The notes: generated by a model from the sequence alone, not told the origin. DNA of 64,000 nt from Heliocidaris erythrogramma (GCA_025617745.1 CM046856.1:45065049-45129048); one strand, 5' to 3'. Counted from the stretch's first letter, positions 11,276-24,745 are shown. Numbers and translations are program-made.

Positions 11276-14200
11276 AGGTTAGAGAAGAAAAGCAGTCTTG
11301 ATGTAAAGCCATTTGAATGACACACAGTGCAGCCAGAACTCAAGATTAGCTTAAAATGATGTTGGATATAAACCAATATTATATATAGATCCTTGATAGA
11401 TAAATTAAGGTGATCACCAACAGAGAAATTGACATCCTTGTAAGGTGATGATGGTGTTAGAGCAGTCAAACCCTCTACTTTCAAGTCCTCATCTTGTGTC
11501 ATAGCTTATTGGTTTGATACCCCTATCTCGCTCTCCTCCTACTTCAGCTCTCAAACACCTCACAAGGTTGTTAAAATGACCAATTTGCACACAAACCTTG
11601 AAATATGTTGCCTTAAAACCTGGTTGTGATTCTGGTGTTTGAGTGGAAATTTTATCCTTTAATGCGTCTGCACACCTTTTTGTTGGAAACTTTTTTAGTG
11701 AATGAGTAATCATCCAACAAGTTTATTATCAGAGTAGTAATTTGAATGCCCCATCACATTTATATTATCAGTAAACATTGCACAGAGTAATTTGAGAGTA
11801 TTTTCAGTAGTTTATCAATATAAGAACTTTTGCCAAGACATTTGCAATATATAGAAAGGCGTTTTGTAGAAGATGCCTCATTTGGACGATACACTTTACT
11901 TCCATTTGTGAATCTTGGTTCCAAAATCTCTGGGAAGAGTAGAATGCACCATTAATGGGCATAGCTGAGAAACAATGGTTTGTTTACAAAAAAACATGAA
12001 TGACTGTACAATTGGATGTAAACACATTACATAAATTGCAATTTCTGCACGCTACATTGACTTATTTGGTTTAGTATCTAGGTCACATTAATAGGGTAGC
12101 TTTAATAGTGAAATGTTGTGGCGTAAAAAAGACGCATCCAGAATGCAAAAAAACAACATATTATTGAAAATTATATTTTTATGACATTGAGGTATAACCA
12201 TATTAGGACATGGAGTTTATAGTAAATGTGTCTATAACCTTGATTATAAATGCCAAATATTACCAAAAAATGTATCTCAGATACATGTATATCAAATTAC
12301 AACTTTTTATTCCGTGATATCACCAACTATTCCAGATGCTATATGCCAAAGAATATTAAGAAATGCTTATGAATCAAAGATGATTGAGTTTCAAAATCAG
12401 ATATCAACAAGAATGAAACAAGTTACTTATCTGTTATTGTCTCTGTTTTAACAAGTATTCTCAAAAGTTATCAGTTATTCTAAAATGTTGAGCAAGGTGT
12501 AATAGATTTTCAAGGTAAATTAATTCACCTTATATTAAGAGAAAATGTATGAAAATTAATTTTCCTTATTTTTATAATTTATATCAACAATATTTCATAC
12601 ATGAACCATGCAGAAGAAAGGAATTGTTATTCCATGAAAAACAACACAAAACACAAAACAAAACAAAACAGTATGTCCACTTCTAGCTGCTTGAGTATCT
12701 CTTTTCCTATATTCCATTCAACTGTCCAAACGAATAAAGCCCTTCTATATAGATGTAATGACTTGCTTTCCTCTTACAGCTCCATTGCCTTGCCTTCCAA
12801 ACAAGTTCATCTAGCTGTTCATTTTTGAATGGCTATTTTGTTTGCTTCAACGCCTCTTGGTCCTTCTCCTACTTGTATTTACTTGTGTTCACTTGTATTC
12901 ACATTGTATTGTGAACGGCAGGCAAATGAACTCTAGATTTATGCCTTTGGTAAATGTAGCAAGAGGAAAAGAAGGAAATAAAACTGGCTTATATGGAAGC
13001 TGACAGATGGGTGTTGTTTGGAATAGCAGAGGATTAAACAGTTGTTACATTGCCAAGGAATGCTGGATATGAAGATGGAGGTCTTTGGCATATTCCTCAA
13101 GGATTATCTGTGTCTGTGGTGAAAATAAGATAAATAGGAATTCAAGAAAGTCAAGGAGATGATGGGATGATGTGAGTAGAATTGAGGATTTTAGTTCCAT
13201 TTTTTGGCATTTTAATGCTTTGGTATTTGGATGATGGCTCTTATATAAAACGGAAGATCAATTTTGCAGTATTTGCTTCAAAAGGAAACCCCAACATATG
13301 AGTAGGTTGATATTAAAAGATACTATTTATAAAATGACATAAAATGTCTTATTTTTATGCTGGCAGATGGTTGTTAGTAACGTAAAAAGGATCCCCCCAA
13401 ATATTATGTCTGTGAATGCTGGCTATGAACATGGATGTTTTATTTTAATGTATTCTTCAAACCAGGGAGGTGGAAGAGAGATCTCTTCCACCATCCTTTT
13501 CAAACTAAATAAGATTGTTTTGAAGAAACATGCATTTCGGGGAAAATGAGATACAGAGAAATATGCCTTTATAAGTAAGCTTAGGAGATGTATAGATATT
13601 GTTAGTAAAATAAGGTTTTTTGATGCTTTTACAGATATTTTAATCTTTTGTGATGTGAACTGTGGCTCTTGAGGTAGTAAGGAAACACTTTTTCAGGACT
13701 TACTGAAGTTTGCAACAGGGCTTTTGACAGGCATATATCATCTTTATAGATAAAGGCAAGAAATATGTTTCTGTGGCAGTCATATGTTCCTTCCGTTTTC
13801 TTTGATTATTGTACCACTTGAGAAGTGTCACATACAGCTCGACGATGCCATCACTTTAATATCAATATTGAGGTTTAGAAAGCAGACTAGGGAAAATCAA
13901 GGCAGGATCAATAGTAGTTAGGAAATATGATTGAATTGATTTGGCCTGACAGGTGCTAGGATTTGTACAGTTTCTACAATACTGGCAAACATCTAGATCT
14001 CCGCAAGAATATTATGTAGTTATTTTTAAAAGAGTTGCATGTATATGCTCACCTTTTCAATTGAGATTCAATTTGAGATTATAAATCGGCCTCTTTTATG
14101 TATTTGAAATTGAGAGAGTATGCTAGTACTTGCAGCTAGCAAGAAAACTAAGGCTCAGTTCCTTTGCTATGTATATTTAAAGGGTATTTGGGGGGAAAAT

Positions 14201-17200
14201 CAGATTTTAAATAAATTGATTGGATTATTGAATGTAACAGGTGCAGTGTTAATACTGCAGTGCAAAGTGCATCACAGATTCACATTGATATGAATAGGAA
14301 TATCATAATCACTGATGGTATTATTTAGTATATACTAACCATAGGATGTCTGTGTACTCTAGATGTGCTCATTTGTTTTATACACAAAACTCAGAAATTC
14401 TCCTTTTTCGGGCTGACATGAGGTCATAAAACGTCACGTGGTATGACTGATTTTTGTAAACTTGGTGTCAAAAGACGCGCAACACTGAAAAAATAAAAGT
14501 CAGAAAGATGCATTCCGTGAAATGCAGTGGTTTGAAATGCACTGCAAAATTTGTCGGGGGGGCCTGGGAGGCCTCCCCCCCCCCCCATCAGCACAGTAAG
14601 TGTTAATAAATACCGCTCATCCTTGTACTGAGGTGTTAAGATTTATAGCAATCATTTGATGTAAATGAAGCTATGAAAACCCTAACATTGTAGATAAACC
14701 GTCAACATGAAGATCCGACCTGAACTATGGATAGTATTACAGGGGAATTCCCTCACGTACACCTGCCTGCAGTTATCCCCAACTATACCTGCGTTCCTAA
14801 CAGTGATCAAATATTTCGGTGAGCTCCCCCCGCAGTTCTTCAACAAATTTCATATTGAATACTTTTTGCCTGGTCTTACGTCATTCATGTACCAGAGAGG
14901 AGTCCCTCTAAAATACATTTTTGAAAAAGAAATAAAAACTTGTTGGCTGTCATAAATGTACAAATGGAACATGGAAGAAAAGAGGGGTATGAGAAGAGGA
15001 GTGGAAACTGGAAAATAGAGATGATGGCAGAGGAGAAAAGATTTGTTTTATCATTAAGGGATACCTGACTTTTATATTTATTGTGAAAATATTTAAAAAC
15101 ATGGAGGTCTTTAACATTGAAGAGTGAATTTACATCCTTTCTTTTAATCCTACAAAGAAACGTGATTTTAAAGTATGATCTTGTTAATTGTAGCCTTGTA
15201 ATATTATTATTTTGAATTTAGTGGGAGGAATGGACATTAATTGAATTTTGCATGATCTGAAAATAAATTTCACAGCTCAGATGGTTAGGATCAATGTGAA
15301 GTGTTATTTTTATTTTTATTTTTATTTTTTTACTTGTCTGTGGCTTAAACTATCTGGGTTACTTTGATGGCGTGGGGTTTTTCGGTGGAAAAATGGACAT
15401 TCCTCCAATATAATTTAAAAATATTTCATCAAAATAAGGTTAAGGTTACCCTTAAATCCAAGAAGTGCTATCCCCTGTCATCACCCTACCCCATTAATTG
15501 AACCAACCCGGACATGAAGACTTTTGTCAAATTGACCCAATTACTAATAAGAGGCTCATGTATGACCCCCTCCTGCTTGCTAAAGATGAAGAAATGATCC
15601 CTCCTCCCTCTTCTCCCCTTGCAATCATTAAGGTTTCTAGGTCAAACGCTTCAATACAGTCTCTCACCTATGTCGTCAGTGGATGGGGCAAGTGAGAAAA
15701 TAAAAGTTGACTATCCCAGTAAGGTTATCCTTTACAAAAAAGATACTCCCTGTATGATGGAGATGGGTGCCACTAGAATGTCCTCATCCTAACATATCCT
15801 CCTGTTCAATCGTACGGTCTGTGATTACATTGCTGTGTTAGTTGTATCTTTCCTTCCTGATTGATAGGGAATATTCTGAACATTGGTCAGACAATTCCGG
15901 CACTTCAACCCCAAATTTATGCATTTTTTTTCTTTTTAAAGCAGGAGAGTTCAATTTATGGCTACAAAGTGCTGCTTTACAAGTCAGCCCGTTTGTAATT
16001 TTTACATCTAGTTACACTGATCATTCAGATTCGATAACAAGGATTTTCAACCTGGCATACTGCCAAAAAGGAGAGTTTTGAGATGATATTTATCTTGCAG
16101 CTGGTATAAAGACAGTTAGATATACACTTACACAACGCAAATTGTTCATTATTCCCCTTATACCATGTCTAAGCAAACAAAACAGACTCCAAAGAGAGGC
16201 ATCCTCGAGAATACCTCATAATACAGTCATTCTACCATTATATGTCACAGAAGTGAGCAATTGTAGAATTGTTCCAATGAACTTGGTGAACCTTCCAATG
16301 ACAGCCCCAAAGAAGCATGTCTCCTTACAGAACCCAACGGAACCCAACGGAACCCAATGGGTCTCCTTCCCTCATTGTCATCTAACACCCAGGGTCACTA
16401 CTCAACAAACAGGCTTGGAAAACAGGCTCGGAAAAGGGAAGAAAAAGAGCTCCAAAGTCGTGCTGAGAGCTTGAAATATCATTCGCGAGCCTTCACAGCG
16501 GCCCCAGGCTCTCTCTTCCGTGGTGCTCTTAACGCCTTGGTTTGAAGCTGTAGCATCAGGGGTTAATCCTTCATTCATTGCAGCTTTTTATTCTTGGAAC
16601 GCTCCTCATGCGTCGTCGCCATCGCCGTCATTTCTACCACTGCACCACCACTGTGCTGAAAACTTTCTCCAAAGTTTATATCAAACCGTTATGTTGTGCT
16701 CTATGAAGGAAGGTCAAAGTTCATATGTGAAGAAGGAGGGAATTTAGTGTTTTCTTGCTGCACGTGGGATCTTGGAATTTTGGTGTGTGTGTGTGTTCAT
16801 GTCCGGAAACAACAGACTTGCCTGGGAATGTTGTTGTTTGATTCCTACAACTCCCCTGTTCCCCCATGTGCAGCCCTCCCTCGCTTGGTGAACGGGTGAT
16901 TGAAAGATCACAGATTGGTAAAAGGGGGACTTGGACAGAATAGTCATGCACCACTTCAACTCAACATAGTCTGTATTTGGATTGATACACATGAGAATTT
17001 TCTTCTAACTCGTTGCCATGACAATGGTATGCCAAGGCCGTTCATCATCTTGTCAGGAGTAGGTTAGAACCCACATGCTTTTATTTACATTTGGTTCCTG
17101 TTTTGTGTGGACTTTATGTAATTGCAAGTCCACTTGATGAGTCTTGTATTCAACTTGGTGGAACGGTGAATCGCATATTGTTAACAATTGCTTGTCAAAC

Positions 17201-17400
17201 TTAGCTTTGTCTGTCATTAAGATTGATGAAATATCTCATATCTTAGGCTAATAAATCTAAGGGTATATTTATGGAAATACATTATATGTCATCCTCTTCC
17301 CATTGATAATGTTTGATGAGATTTTTCAACAGTGATGTCCATGTATTTTCAAAAATTAAGAGTGCCTTTGAAATTCATGTAAAAGCATTTGGAAGAACAT
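11276..17400. other. 6 kb of intron-like sequence; no gene supported
   Basis: Minor items seen: an (AAAAC)n-like patch at 12650-12669, a (TTTTA)n run at 15305-15331, a G/C-tract patch at 14553-14588, and three tandem AACCCAACGG-type units at 16331-16360. The subregion 16300-16640 is GC/CpG-richer and is reported separately. ORFs of 60-110 codons occur but none has recognisable domains or splice context. Confidence 0.35.
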
Positions 17401-17410
17401 TTTACTTGAT

Positions 17411-17441
17411 CTCTCTCTCTTCTCCCCCCCCCCCCCCCCCC

Positions 17442-17475
<34 letters not shown>

Positions 17476-17480
17476 CTCTT
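17411..17480. repeat. (CT)n tract around a poly-C run
   Basis: CT dinucleotide repeats interrupted by about 16 C and one short TTCT block. Confidence 0.85.
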
Positions 17481-17916
17481 TTTTCCCTCTTTGTCTATTT
17501 CTATCTCTCCTCTTGCTTCTGTATATGATTCACATTTTCTATGATTGTGAAATATATTTATAATTCATTTTATTCAAATGCTAACACCAGTAATGTTTTT
17601 AATTTTCATATTCATTTCATCCATTCTAACCATATGCCGTACCAAAACATAAGACGTCTGCGCTGTTGAACCAGCGGCTGTAGAAGTCTTGTTTGGTTAT
17701 CACTGTGAGAGGTCTGTAATGGATGTAGCATCAATCTCCCTTCTCTCCAATAATGAGACAGATGAGAGGAATAGGAGATGGCTTTCAGCTGATGCGCCTT
17801 CTTGGATTCAATATCTCATTAAAACTGGCTAAAGTTTAACTTTTTAGTTTCAATCCTATATCACTTTACAATTTGGAGTCCCCATTTACGACCTGGTCCA
17901 ATGTTCTTTTAAAGCT

Positions 17917-18285
17917 AAAGTTGAGTTCTGATCATGCGATTACATTGTGAAAGAAACTGTCTACATAAGAGTTGGTGTATTCTGAGAGGTTTTGGAATCA
18001 TCAAATTGATAAGAAATTGACACAATCTTGCTGCAGAACACATGCACTACACACAGGAATGGATGTATGGGACTCTACACACATATGGCATGAATGTTCG
18101 GCTCGAACACTTAATTTAGCTTTTTCTGGTCATATATCAAATATGAGGGCATTCGAAGAGCAATCCTTTTCGGGGAAAATTTCTATTATGATGTTCTTCC
18201 AATCTGGCATAAAAGGAATGAGAAAGCTCACAAATCATTTTTCGACTTTCCCAGAAAGCTTCCCTTTAAACCATGATCTCCCATT
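17917..18285. repeat. dispersed repeat of about 370 bp, copy 1
   Basis: This stretch aligns along its whole length with 46472-46860, same orientation: shared words include GAGTTCTG.TCATG.GATTACATT, GGTTTTGGAA, ACACATATG, ATGAGGGCATT (ATGTGAGGGCATT in copy 2) and AGAAAGCTCACAAA. Neither copy has evident terminal inverted repeats or a poly-A tail. The 114-codon frame here (17972-18316) is not preserved in the other copy, so it is not taken as coding. Confidence 0.7.
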
Positions 18286-19140
18286 TTTTTTTTACTTTGA
18301 TCCTATATCCTTCTGACTTATTTATACATTTTTGTTGATTCTCTTCTTCATTCTTTATCTTTTCTTTAATATCATGATGTTTCATCCTTAATATTTCTTT
18401 TGTCTTGTCATTTATTTCATTATTTTCCATCTCATATTTATTTTCATTTTTCTCTATTTTATCCTCTTTCTCTTTCTATATCTGTCTCTTAATTTCCATA
18501 CCCGTCATATATCTTTGTACCATCTTTCCTAATGTTTTACCTTCATTTTTCTATCTTTTTGTTTCTTCAGTCCTTCCTTATCTCAGTTAAGATGTCATTC
18601 TGTATATACTTACTTTTATCTCTACCTTATTATCTTCTTCCAACATATCCCATCCTTCCATCCCAGTCTTGATGAGAGTATCAAGAACGTATTTGAGTTT
18701 TGATTATGACATACGCCATCATAGTTTAGAATTCTCATCACTCATATGTGGTAAGCCAGGAGAAGAGAACATAGAGAAGAATATTTGGTAATTAAAACAC
18801 CAGCCATGTAACCTTACTTCCAGGCTTTCTGTGTATAGATTCACATTAATGAGTACTGGTAGGATACAAGCAAACATTTCACTATATATGCTTCCTGAAT
18901 TCATATCCAATAGAAAGACTGTTCATAACTCTATGAATCATACATCCAGTGATTAACACTAACCAGTGTTACTACTCTGTTGTACGTAAATGGAATGACA
19001 ATAACACAAAAGCTTCAAAGTCAGAATATAAAATTGGACACTTGTTCGTTTTGGAAATTGATGGCAGAATAGCAGATGCCCTGTATGCATTTATCATTAG
19101 GAAAATATGGGTTTCCCCTTAAAAAAAAAAGAAGAAGAAA
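18286..19140. other. T-rich then ordinary intron-like sequence
   Basis: 18290-18660 is pyrimidine-rich and low in complexity; the rest shows nothing. Confidence 0.35.
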
Positions 19141-19149
19141 ATTCAAACA

Positions 19150-19385
19150 TTGAACTCCCTCCCCCTGTCTCTCTCCCTACATGTATGTATATCTCATCTC
19201 TCTTCCTCACCCCCCCCCCCCTCTTTCTTTCCCTCCCTCTCTATCTCTTCTATTTCTCTATCTCTCCTTGCTCTGCTCACTCCTCTCCCCTTCTTTCCTT
19301 TCCCCTTTTGCCATTATCCCTCTTTCCCTCCTCTGTTTCTGTCTCTTTCTTTCTCACCCCCTCTCTCTATCTCCATCTTACATTC
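19150..19385. repeat. polypyrimidine (CT-rich) tract
   Basis: About 230 bases of imperfect CT-rich sequence with a poly-C run near 19210-19220. It opens all three + frames by composition, so the 70-100 codon frames here are artefacts. Confidence 0.8.
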
Positions 19386-19419
19386 AGAAGGTTTAATAGG
19401 AACCCATCTTGAACTTTAA

Positions 19420-21495
19420 TGACATAATTGCTTTTCTTAATCTTAGAGGTAAACAAAGACATCAGACTGATATCCCTGTCTCATTTATGTTGCTTTATTA
19501 TAGATGGATTCCACTGTGTCATCAAGTTGATTTTATTGAAAGTGAAATTAGAGAAATAAATCAGTGAAATTTAATTTTAAAAAAAAAGGATTACCTGCAG
19601 AACACCGAAGGTCAACTATAAAAGGAAAAAAGCATTGAGTTTTCAGGAAATTTGAATGGGAAAATCTAATGTATCTTGCAACTCTTTGACTTATATATAC
19701 TGTTTTCAAGATGCTCATTTATTCCTTTTTAATTTTGTTTTTATTTCTCTTAATTATTATATCATATGAAATATCCAAAAAGTTTTTAAAATATGATTTG
19801 ATTTAACAATAGTCATATAATTTACACATAAGTTAAATATTATACAATCTTAACAGTAACTTTTTTGTCATGGTTCCTCAGGCTTTTTATAAAGGCAATC
19901 TCACCTGGGTGGAATTTTCTTGAAACCAATCGAATATCTGAGTTATCTTCCATCACTGTTAAGAATGGAGGTGTTCTTCTCACAACATCTCATTTTCTTC
20001 AATAGTTGCTTCTCACTCCTCAGTCATTCTAATTAGGTCTCTTTCTATCCCCCGCTCTCTCTCTCTCTTCTCCCTCTCTCATCCTATATCTCAATCTCTC
20101 TCATCCCTCCTCCTCCTCATTAACGAGCGACCTTCCACTCCATACAGTGTATAGCCCAGCTCCTCATTATTACTGTCTTGTAAGAATCTGCAAACAAGTG
20201 TTTACATCTCGGCCAACCACATCAGGAATCGTCGTATTCGCTTGAGCCTCTTCCTGGATACTGCACTAAACTGCTGCGGAATTGATTCTTGAGACATGGA
20301 TTATACTCAGCATGGCTGCATGGAAGTTGCAGTGTTGATTGTGGTGTTGTGATTGATAATGATGGATTTGCATTAAGCATTGTCTTTGTTTGTTTCATGG
20401 AGCATTTAACTTCTTAGCAAGTATTTTTTTAGAAAATATTTTCTTTGGTGTGTGTGTGTGTACTCTTGTGGAAAATTGGGAATATCATCTGTTTGTCTAT
20501 ATCAGGTTATCTTAAACAAAAGGGCTATTTACACATAGCAGCAAAGAGGGAAATTCATATATACAATTTGTAATTGCAATCGGAATCTCGCTATTATTGT
20601 GTGGGTTAACAAGAAACGTAATCGCAAAGACTTCAAAAAATCAATTTAAGGACAATTTAAAAGCCTAGCTAGTGCATCATCTATTGAAATGTGAGAAGAT
20701 TACAATGATACATGACATAATCCTTTGCTGTCATGTGACAAACTCACTAACTAGTAAGATTGTGACTGCAATTCAAATCTTGCTAAAAGTCATTTTCTTG
20801 TGGATGATCATCGTTATTTGTCATCTAGGGAGATAAGAAAATTGATTTCATACATCCCATATGTGGACAGCGCAAATACATTGAAATTTGAACTGTGATT
20901 AAAATTTCACTTTTCTAGTGTGTGAAAAAGCCTGAAGAGAGTTTATGGATCATTTTGTCGCAGTCATACCTGAATGGCACGTTTGCCTCCATTGCACTTA
21001 TTCCACGGGTTACTAGTAAATATTTTCTTGAATTTTTCTCTTTCTTTCCCCAAAGGTGGAAACTTGCTTTGTCGAATGCTACCTTCCAAATCTGCCAATC
21101 TGCAAATCTGCAAATAATTTGTCATAGCTCTACAAGATTGGCGAATGTATTCTGACTTCCCTTTTCATCAGTTATTGACTAAAAAGTGCAAGGTTATTGT
21201 TGGTGTTTTCAAGTCTTTTTTTATACATTTTACACAAAGGGAGCAAGTATATGCTCAGCCTCAGAGTTAGGAAACGTTTAATACAGCTTACTTAGTACTA
21301 TCTGATGGATGGAATTACTGTTGTTAATCTTGTTTCCTATTGATTTGGAAACCTATTTTGATAGATCTTGTGACCTTGAGGTATTAATTAGCTTTTAATA
21401 TTTTATGATATTTTGCATATATGATTATGATGCAACTTAAAAGTAAAACAATAAAAATGATCATGAATATACTAATTTTGACCATTCAGCAAAAG
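19420..21495. other. intron-like sequence with a short CT tract and a CpG-richer patch
   Basis: A CT tract at 20045-20110 is followed by a GC/CpG-richer patch at about 20120-20350, which contains a well-contexted ATG at 20299 with only 18 codons. Nothing else stands out. Confidence 0.3.
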
Positions 21496-21499
21496 GATC

Positions 21500-21628
21500 C
21501 CTTGTAAAAAAGTACCATAGTACCCATGGTAATATGACGGTAATTCAACCAAATTACCATGATTTGATGGGAATTTGGTTGAATTACCGTCATATTACCA
21601 TGGGTACCATGGTACTTTTTTTACAAGG
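21500..21628. repeat. near-perfect 129-bp inverted repeat (foldback)
   Basis: Left arm 21500-21555 and right arm 21572-21628 are reverse complements over 56-57 bases with one substitution and one single-A length difference in an A/T run. Arms start CCTTGTAAAAAAGTACC and run inward through CATGGTAATATGACGG. The 16-base loop itself can pair CCAT with ATGG. Such perfection implies a recent foldback element or gene conversion between arms. No clear target duplication is visible. Confidence 0.9.
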
Positions 21629-22291
21629 TATGACATTGTCATTATTGATAATCAAACTTGTAAGTCATAATACCTTTTTTATCAGTTCAAAGTAACATTT
21701 ATTTATGATTCTCTGTTAACCATTTCTGATGTAAGGATATTTTCTGTAAAATTTTCATGTGAAAGGTTTTATTGATATCTCTTTTGATAAGCAATTCGAT
21801 ATAACACATTTACCAAGTCCATCTGTAGTCTCTTGTCCAGACTCTGATATTTTGATTTATCCAGTAATTGGTTGATTTATAGACTATGAGGGTTTCTAAG
21901 AAGGCCAAGGCTGTAGGGACGGATTCCTTGTCTTAGATTTGGTGTTCCATACCTAAGATCTGACATTTGATGTTGAAAGGGAGTTTTTGACAGAAGGATG
22001 AAGGTGTTTTAATCCTGAGGTGCAGACTATCCTTGTACACTTGGCCAATTTCATGCATCATAAATTTGATTATTTGCCGCACAATTTACCTGGCATTGAA
22101 TTTCATATATACAAGGATTTGTGGCTCAGTCTCTTTGATTTGTATGCAGAACTGAAGGTATGATAGACCTCCATATCACTTTCACTCTTTCTCCATCCAA
22201 TTAATTCTGGTTCAAGATGTATGTATGTTTATGAAAAACAGCTATGATGAAAAAAATCAGGTATCGTCAGGGCTAATCTAAAGCCAACCTG

Positions 22292-22427
22292 GGGAGCGTT
22301 TCATCAATTGTTTTGTCAGTGATTTTTACTGACAACTGTTATAAGCTACTGAAATCCTTGCATCTGATTGGCTGAGAGCAAATTTGTTAGTAAAAATCAC
22401 TGACAAAACACTTGATGAAATGCTCCC
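22292..22427. mobile_element. 136-bp MITE with CTG target duplication
   Basis: Terminal inverted repeats of about 40 bp begin GGGAGCGTTTCATCAA and continue with TTTTGTCAGTGATTTTTACT. The element is flanked by CTG at 22289-22291 and 22428-22430. The core contains a CCAAT box on the minus strand (GATTGGCTGAGAGCAAATTT on +). Same length and structure as 51344-51479. The 3-bp CWG duplication fits some Harbinger-like DNA transposons; that assignment is inference. Confidence 0.85.
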
Positions 22428-22430
22428 CTG

Positions 22431-23120
22431 GACCTGACTAACTTATTCAGTGATATTATGCATTGCAAGTAAATTGCAGATAATTAAGGTTTCCATAGAG
22501 GTTCTCTTATCATTTACAGTACCCTTTTTTCAAAGAAATTCTGGGGCAAATCACCACTAGCCCCCATTTATTTTTTCTTTAGGCTATTCAGTAGAGTATT
22601 GGGATAGTTTGCAAATGCCATTCTGTGTCTTTGTTATATGTTGTGCTCATAATTATATGATTGCCAATTTGCTATAAATTTTAGGATTTTCCTTGCTGAT
22701 ATAAAGGCCTTGTTGAACCTGAAGTTGATTGATCATTACTTTTGTTTTTACTATAAAACACGCTGTAAAAAATAAAGATATTGTAAAAGCATTTTTTACA
22801 TACCGGTTATTTTTCCCAGGAATTTTCTATTAGTGATAAACAAAAGAATTTAAATCTGTCTGCATAATCCTGGGGAAAAAAAATTGTGTCACAAACACTT
22901 TCTCAATTTTTGTTCCTATTTCCCTCGTTTTAGGGTACCAATCTCATAAACATAATCCTCTTTCAAACAGTGCTAATTGTCTCAGAGAATTTCTTGCAAA
23001 GAAGGTGATGATGATATAGAAACCAGTAAATCAAATCAAATCAAATCAAATCAAGATCTAGAAATTCATTGTATCTGTAATTTATTGCTTGGAATTTGAA
23101 TATTATGCATAATTATTAAT
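22431..23120. other. intron-like sequence with a short (AAATC)n run
   Basis: AT-rich; the only repeat is five AAATC units at about 23029-23054. Confidence 0.4.
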
Positions 23121-23134
23121 TCACAGATTTAAAA

Positions 23135-23375
23135 CAAAAGCAGGGTTCGTCTTTTACGGTGTCCCGGGTGCCAATGGCCTCCTGAAACAGCTGAAACTGT
23201 TGGATCGGTGGCCCGGCTAGCCACTGAAAACAATATAGTGTAAGATACAAATACATAAAATGTACCATTCGGGCCACCTGAGAATCCATTTGGCAATCTG
23301 GATCTCATGCTCAAGTGGCCCTGCTGGCCACTATTGAAAAAAGTTAAGGGCAAGCCCTGAAAAGAGAATCCTTCA
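23135..23375. repeat. probable degenerate dispersed repeat, unclassified
   Basis: GC-richer than its surroundings, with repeated GGCC...GCCACT..GAAAA words at about 23211-23230 and 23318-23341 and weakly inverted ends (GCAGGGTTCGTCTTTT against the reverse complement of AAAAGAGAATCCTTC). An 85-codon minus-strand frame covers it, but its composition follows the repeat. No family recognised. Confidence 0.35.
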
Positions 23376-23567
23376 TTTTCAATCAAAACCTAGCAAAAAG
23401 TATCTGTTCACTATTGAAAGTCATAATTCATTTGTCGTGTGTATGGTCGTAGGGATTGTGAAACGTGATTTGCGGTTACATTGGGAAAGATATGGGGTGT
23501 ACTTACAGCGTTTTGGTGCCAGGAGATATGTCGTAGATGATTGTTGATCAGCTAGAGAAAATGTGTT

Positions 23568-24745
23568 TTTATGCCTCTGCCCACCGAAGGTGGTGCCGGA
23601 GTCGTCATGTTTTCGGGTTGTCCTTCCGTCAGTCCGCCCTGCTTTCTCGTTCTCGCGATAACTCAAGAACCATTTGAGGTATGAACTTTAAACTTGGTGC
23701 TAGTATGTATCACCATAGGAAGACAATCTGATTAGATTTTGGGGTGCGTAGGTCAAAGGTCAAAGGTCATAAAGGCCAATTTCTGAAATTTCAGGTGTTA
23801 GCCGTGTTCTCGCAATAATCCAAAAACCATTTGAGGTATGACCTTCAAACTTGGTACTAGTATGTATCACCATAGAAAGACGATCTGATTAGATTTTAGG
23901 TACATAGATCAAAGGTCAAAGGTCATAGAGGTCAATTCTAAAATTGCAGATTTTAGTCTTGTTAACGTGATATCTCAAGAACCATTTGATCTATTAACTT
24001 CAAACTTGGAACTAGTATCCATCACCATAGACCACATTTACACCGGAATACTAAGGAGTCTCAGGGGGCCCCGAGACTGGTCTCTGGTAGGTTTCAAATC
24101 TGGTGTAAATGCATGAAATCTACCCAAGACCACTTCCGAGCAAACCAGTCTCAAACTACCTAGCGATGTGGTCCGAGACTGGTTCAGGGGTGCCCCGAGA
24201 CTCCTTAGGATCGGTGTAAACGCTAACCTACCCGAGACTAGTTTGTGCGCTGCTAACACATGTGGAATGATTGCGTCATGGCAAACACAGCGCGCACTAA
24301 ATACAGTCCGCCCACGCCCACAACGTCAGCAAACAGAAAGTCTCACTCGAAACCTATCTCGGGTAGCTTTGGGTAAGATGGTGTAAACGCAAAAAAAGCA
24401 GTCTCGGGGTGCCCCAAGACACTTTACGATTTTGGTGAAACAGGGATCCCAAAATTTGGGTCAGCTTGTAACAGGGGTCATAATGAGACAAACTGATTAG
24501 ATATTTGTTCACGTAGGTCAAAGGTGACAGGTCATAGAGGTCATTATACAGGTGTATGTGAAATTATTTTGTACCTTTGTTATCACCATATCTCAACTAT
24601 TTTGTATTCATGACTAGGAGGAGATAAAGTGATCAGACCTTTGGGTTATAAGGTGTAAGGTCAAATGTCAAAGAGGTCAATTAACATGTAATTATAGGCT
24701 TTTTGTTCTTGTTATCACAATATTTCAAGAACAGTTTGAGCCATT
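23568..24745. mobile_element. TTTATGCCTCYGCC element, copy 1 (diverged, interrupted, 3' truncated)
   Basis: It begins like the element at 41668 (TTTATGCCTCTGCCCACC, then GTTTTCGGGTTGTCC) and continues through at least four diverged 170-bp-type monomers: GATATCTCAAGAACCATTTG, then AACTTCAAACTTGG, then a cluster of AGGTCA-like half-sites. It is interrupted by a CpG-rich insertion at about 24031-24447. The right terminal repeat seen in the other copy is missing. Confidence 0.8.
24031..24447. mobile_element. CpG-rich TIR insertion inside the 23568 element
   Basis: The left end (CATTTACACCGGAATACTAA...GGAGTCTCAGG) and the right end in reverse complement (GTTTCACCAAAATCGTAAAG...TGTCTTGGGG) match imperfectly for about 45 bases and both lead into CCCCGAGACTG. 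The motif GCGTTTACACC or its reverse appears five times inside (24036, 24099, 24212, 24381, 24433 approximately), so the left half is itself an inverted repeat (a composite or twice-inserted element). Both flanks are fragments of the host monomer. No transposase is encoded; 72-73-codon frames on both strands are shadows of the palindromic structure. Confidence 0.7.

Noticed and set aside
17972-18316. 114-codon frame
   Set aside because: Lies in a dispersed repeat; the frame is broken in the second copy at 46472.
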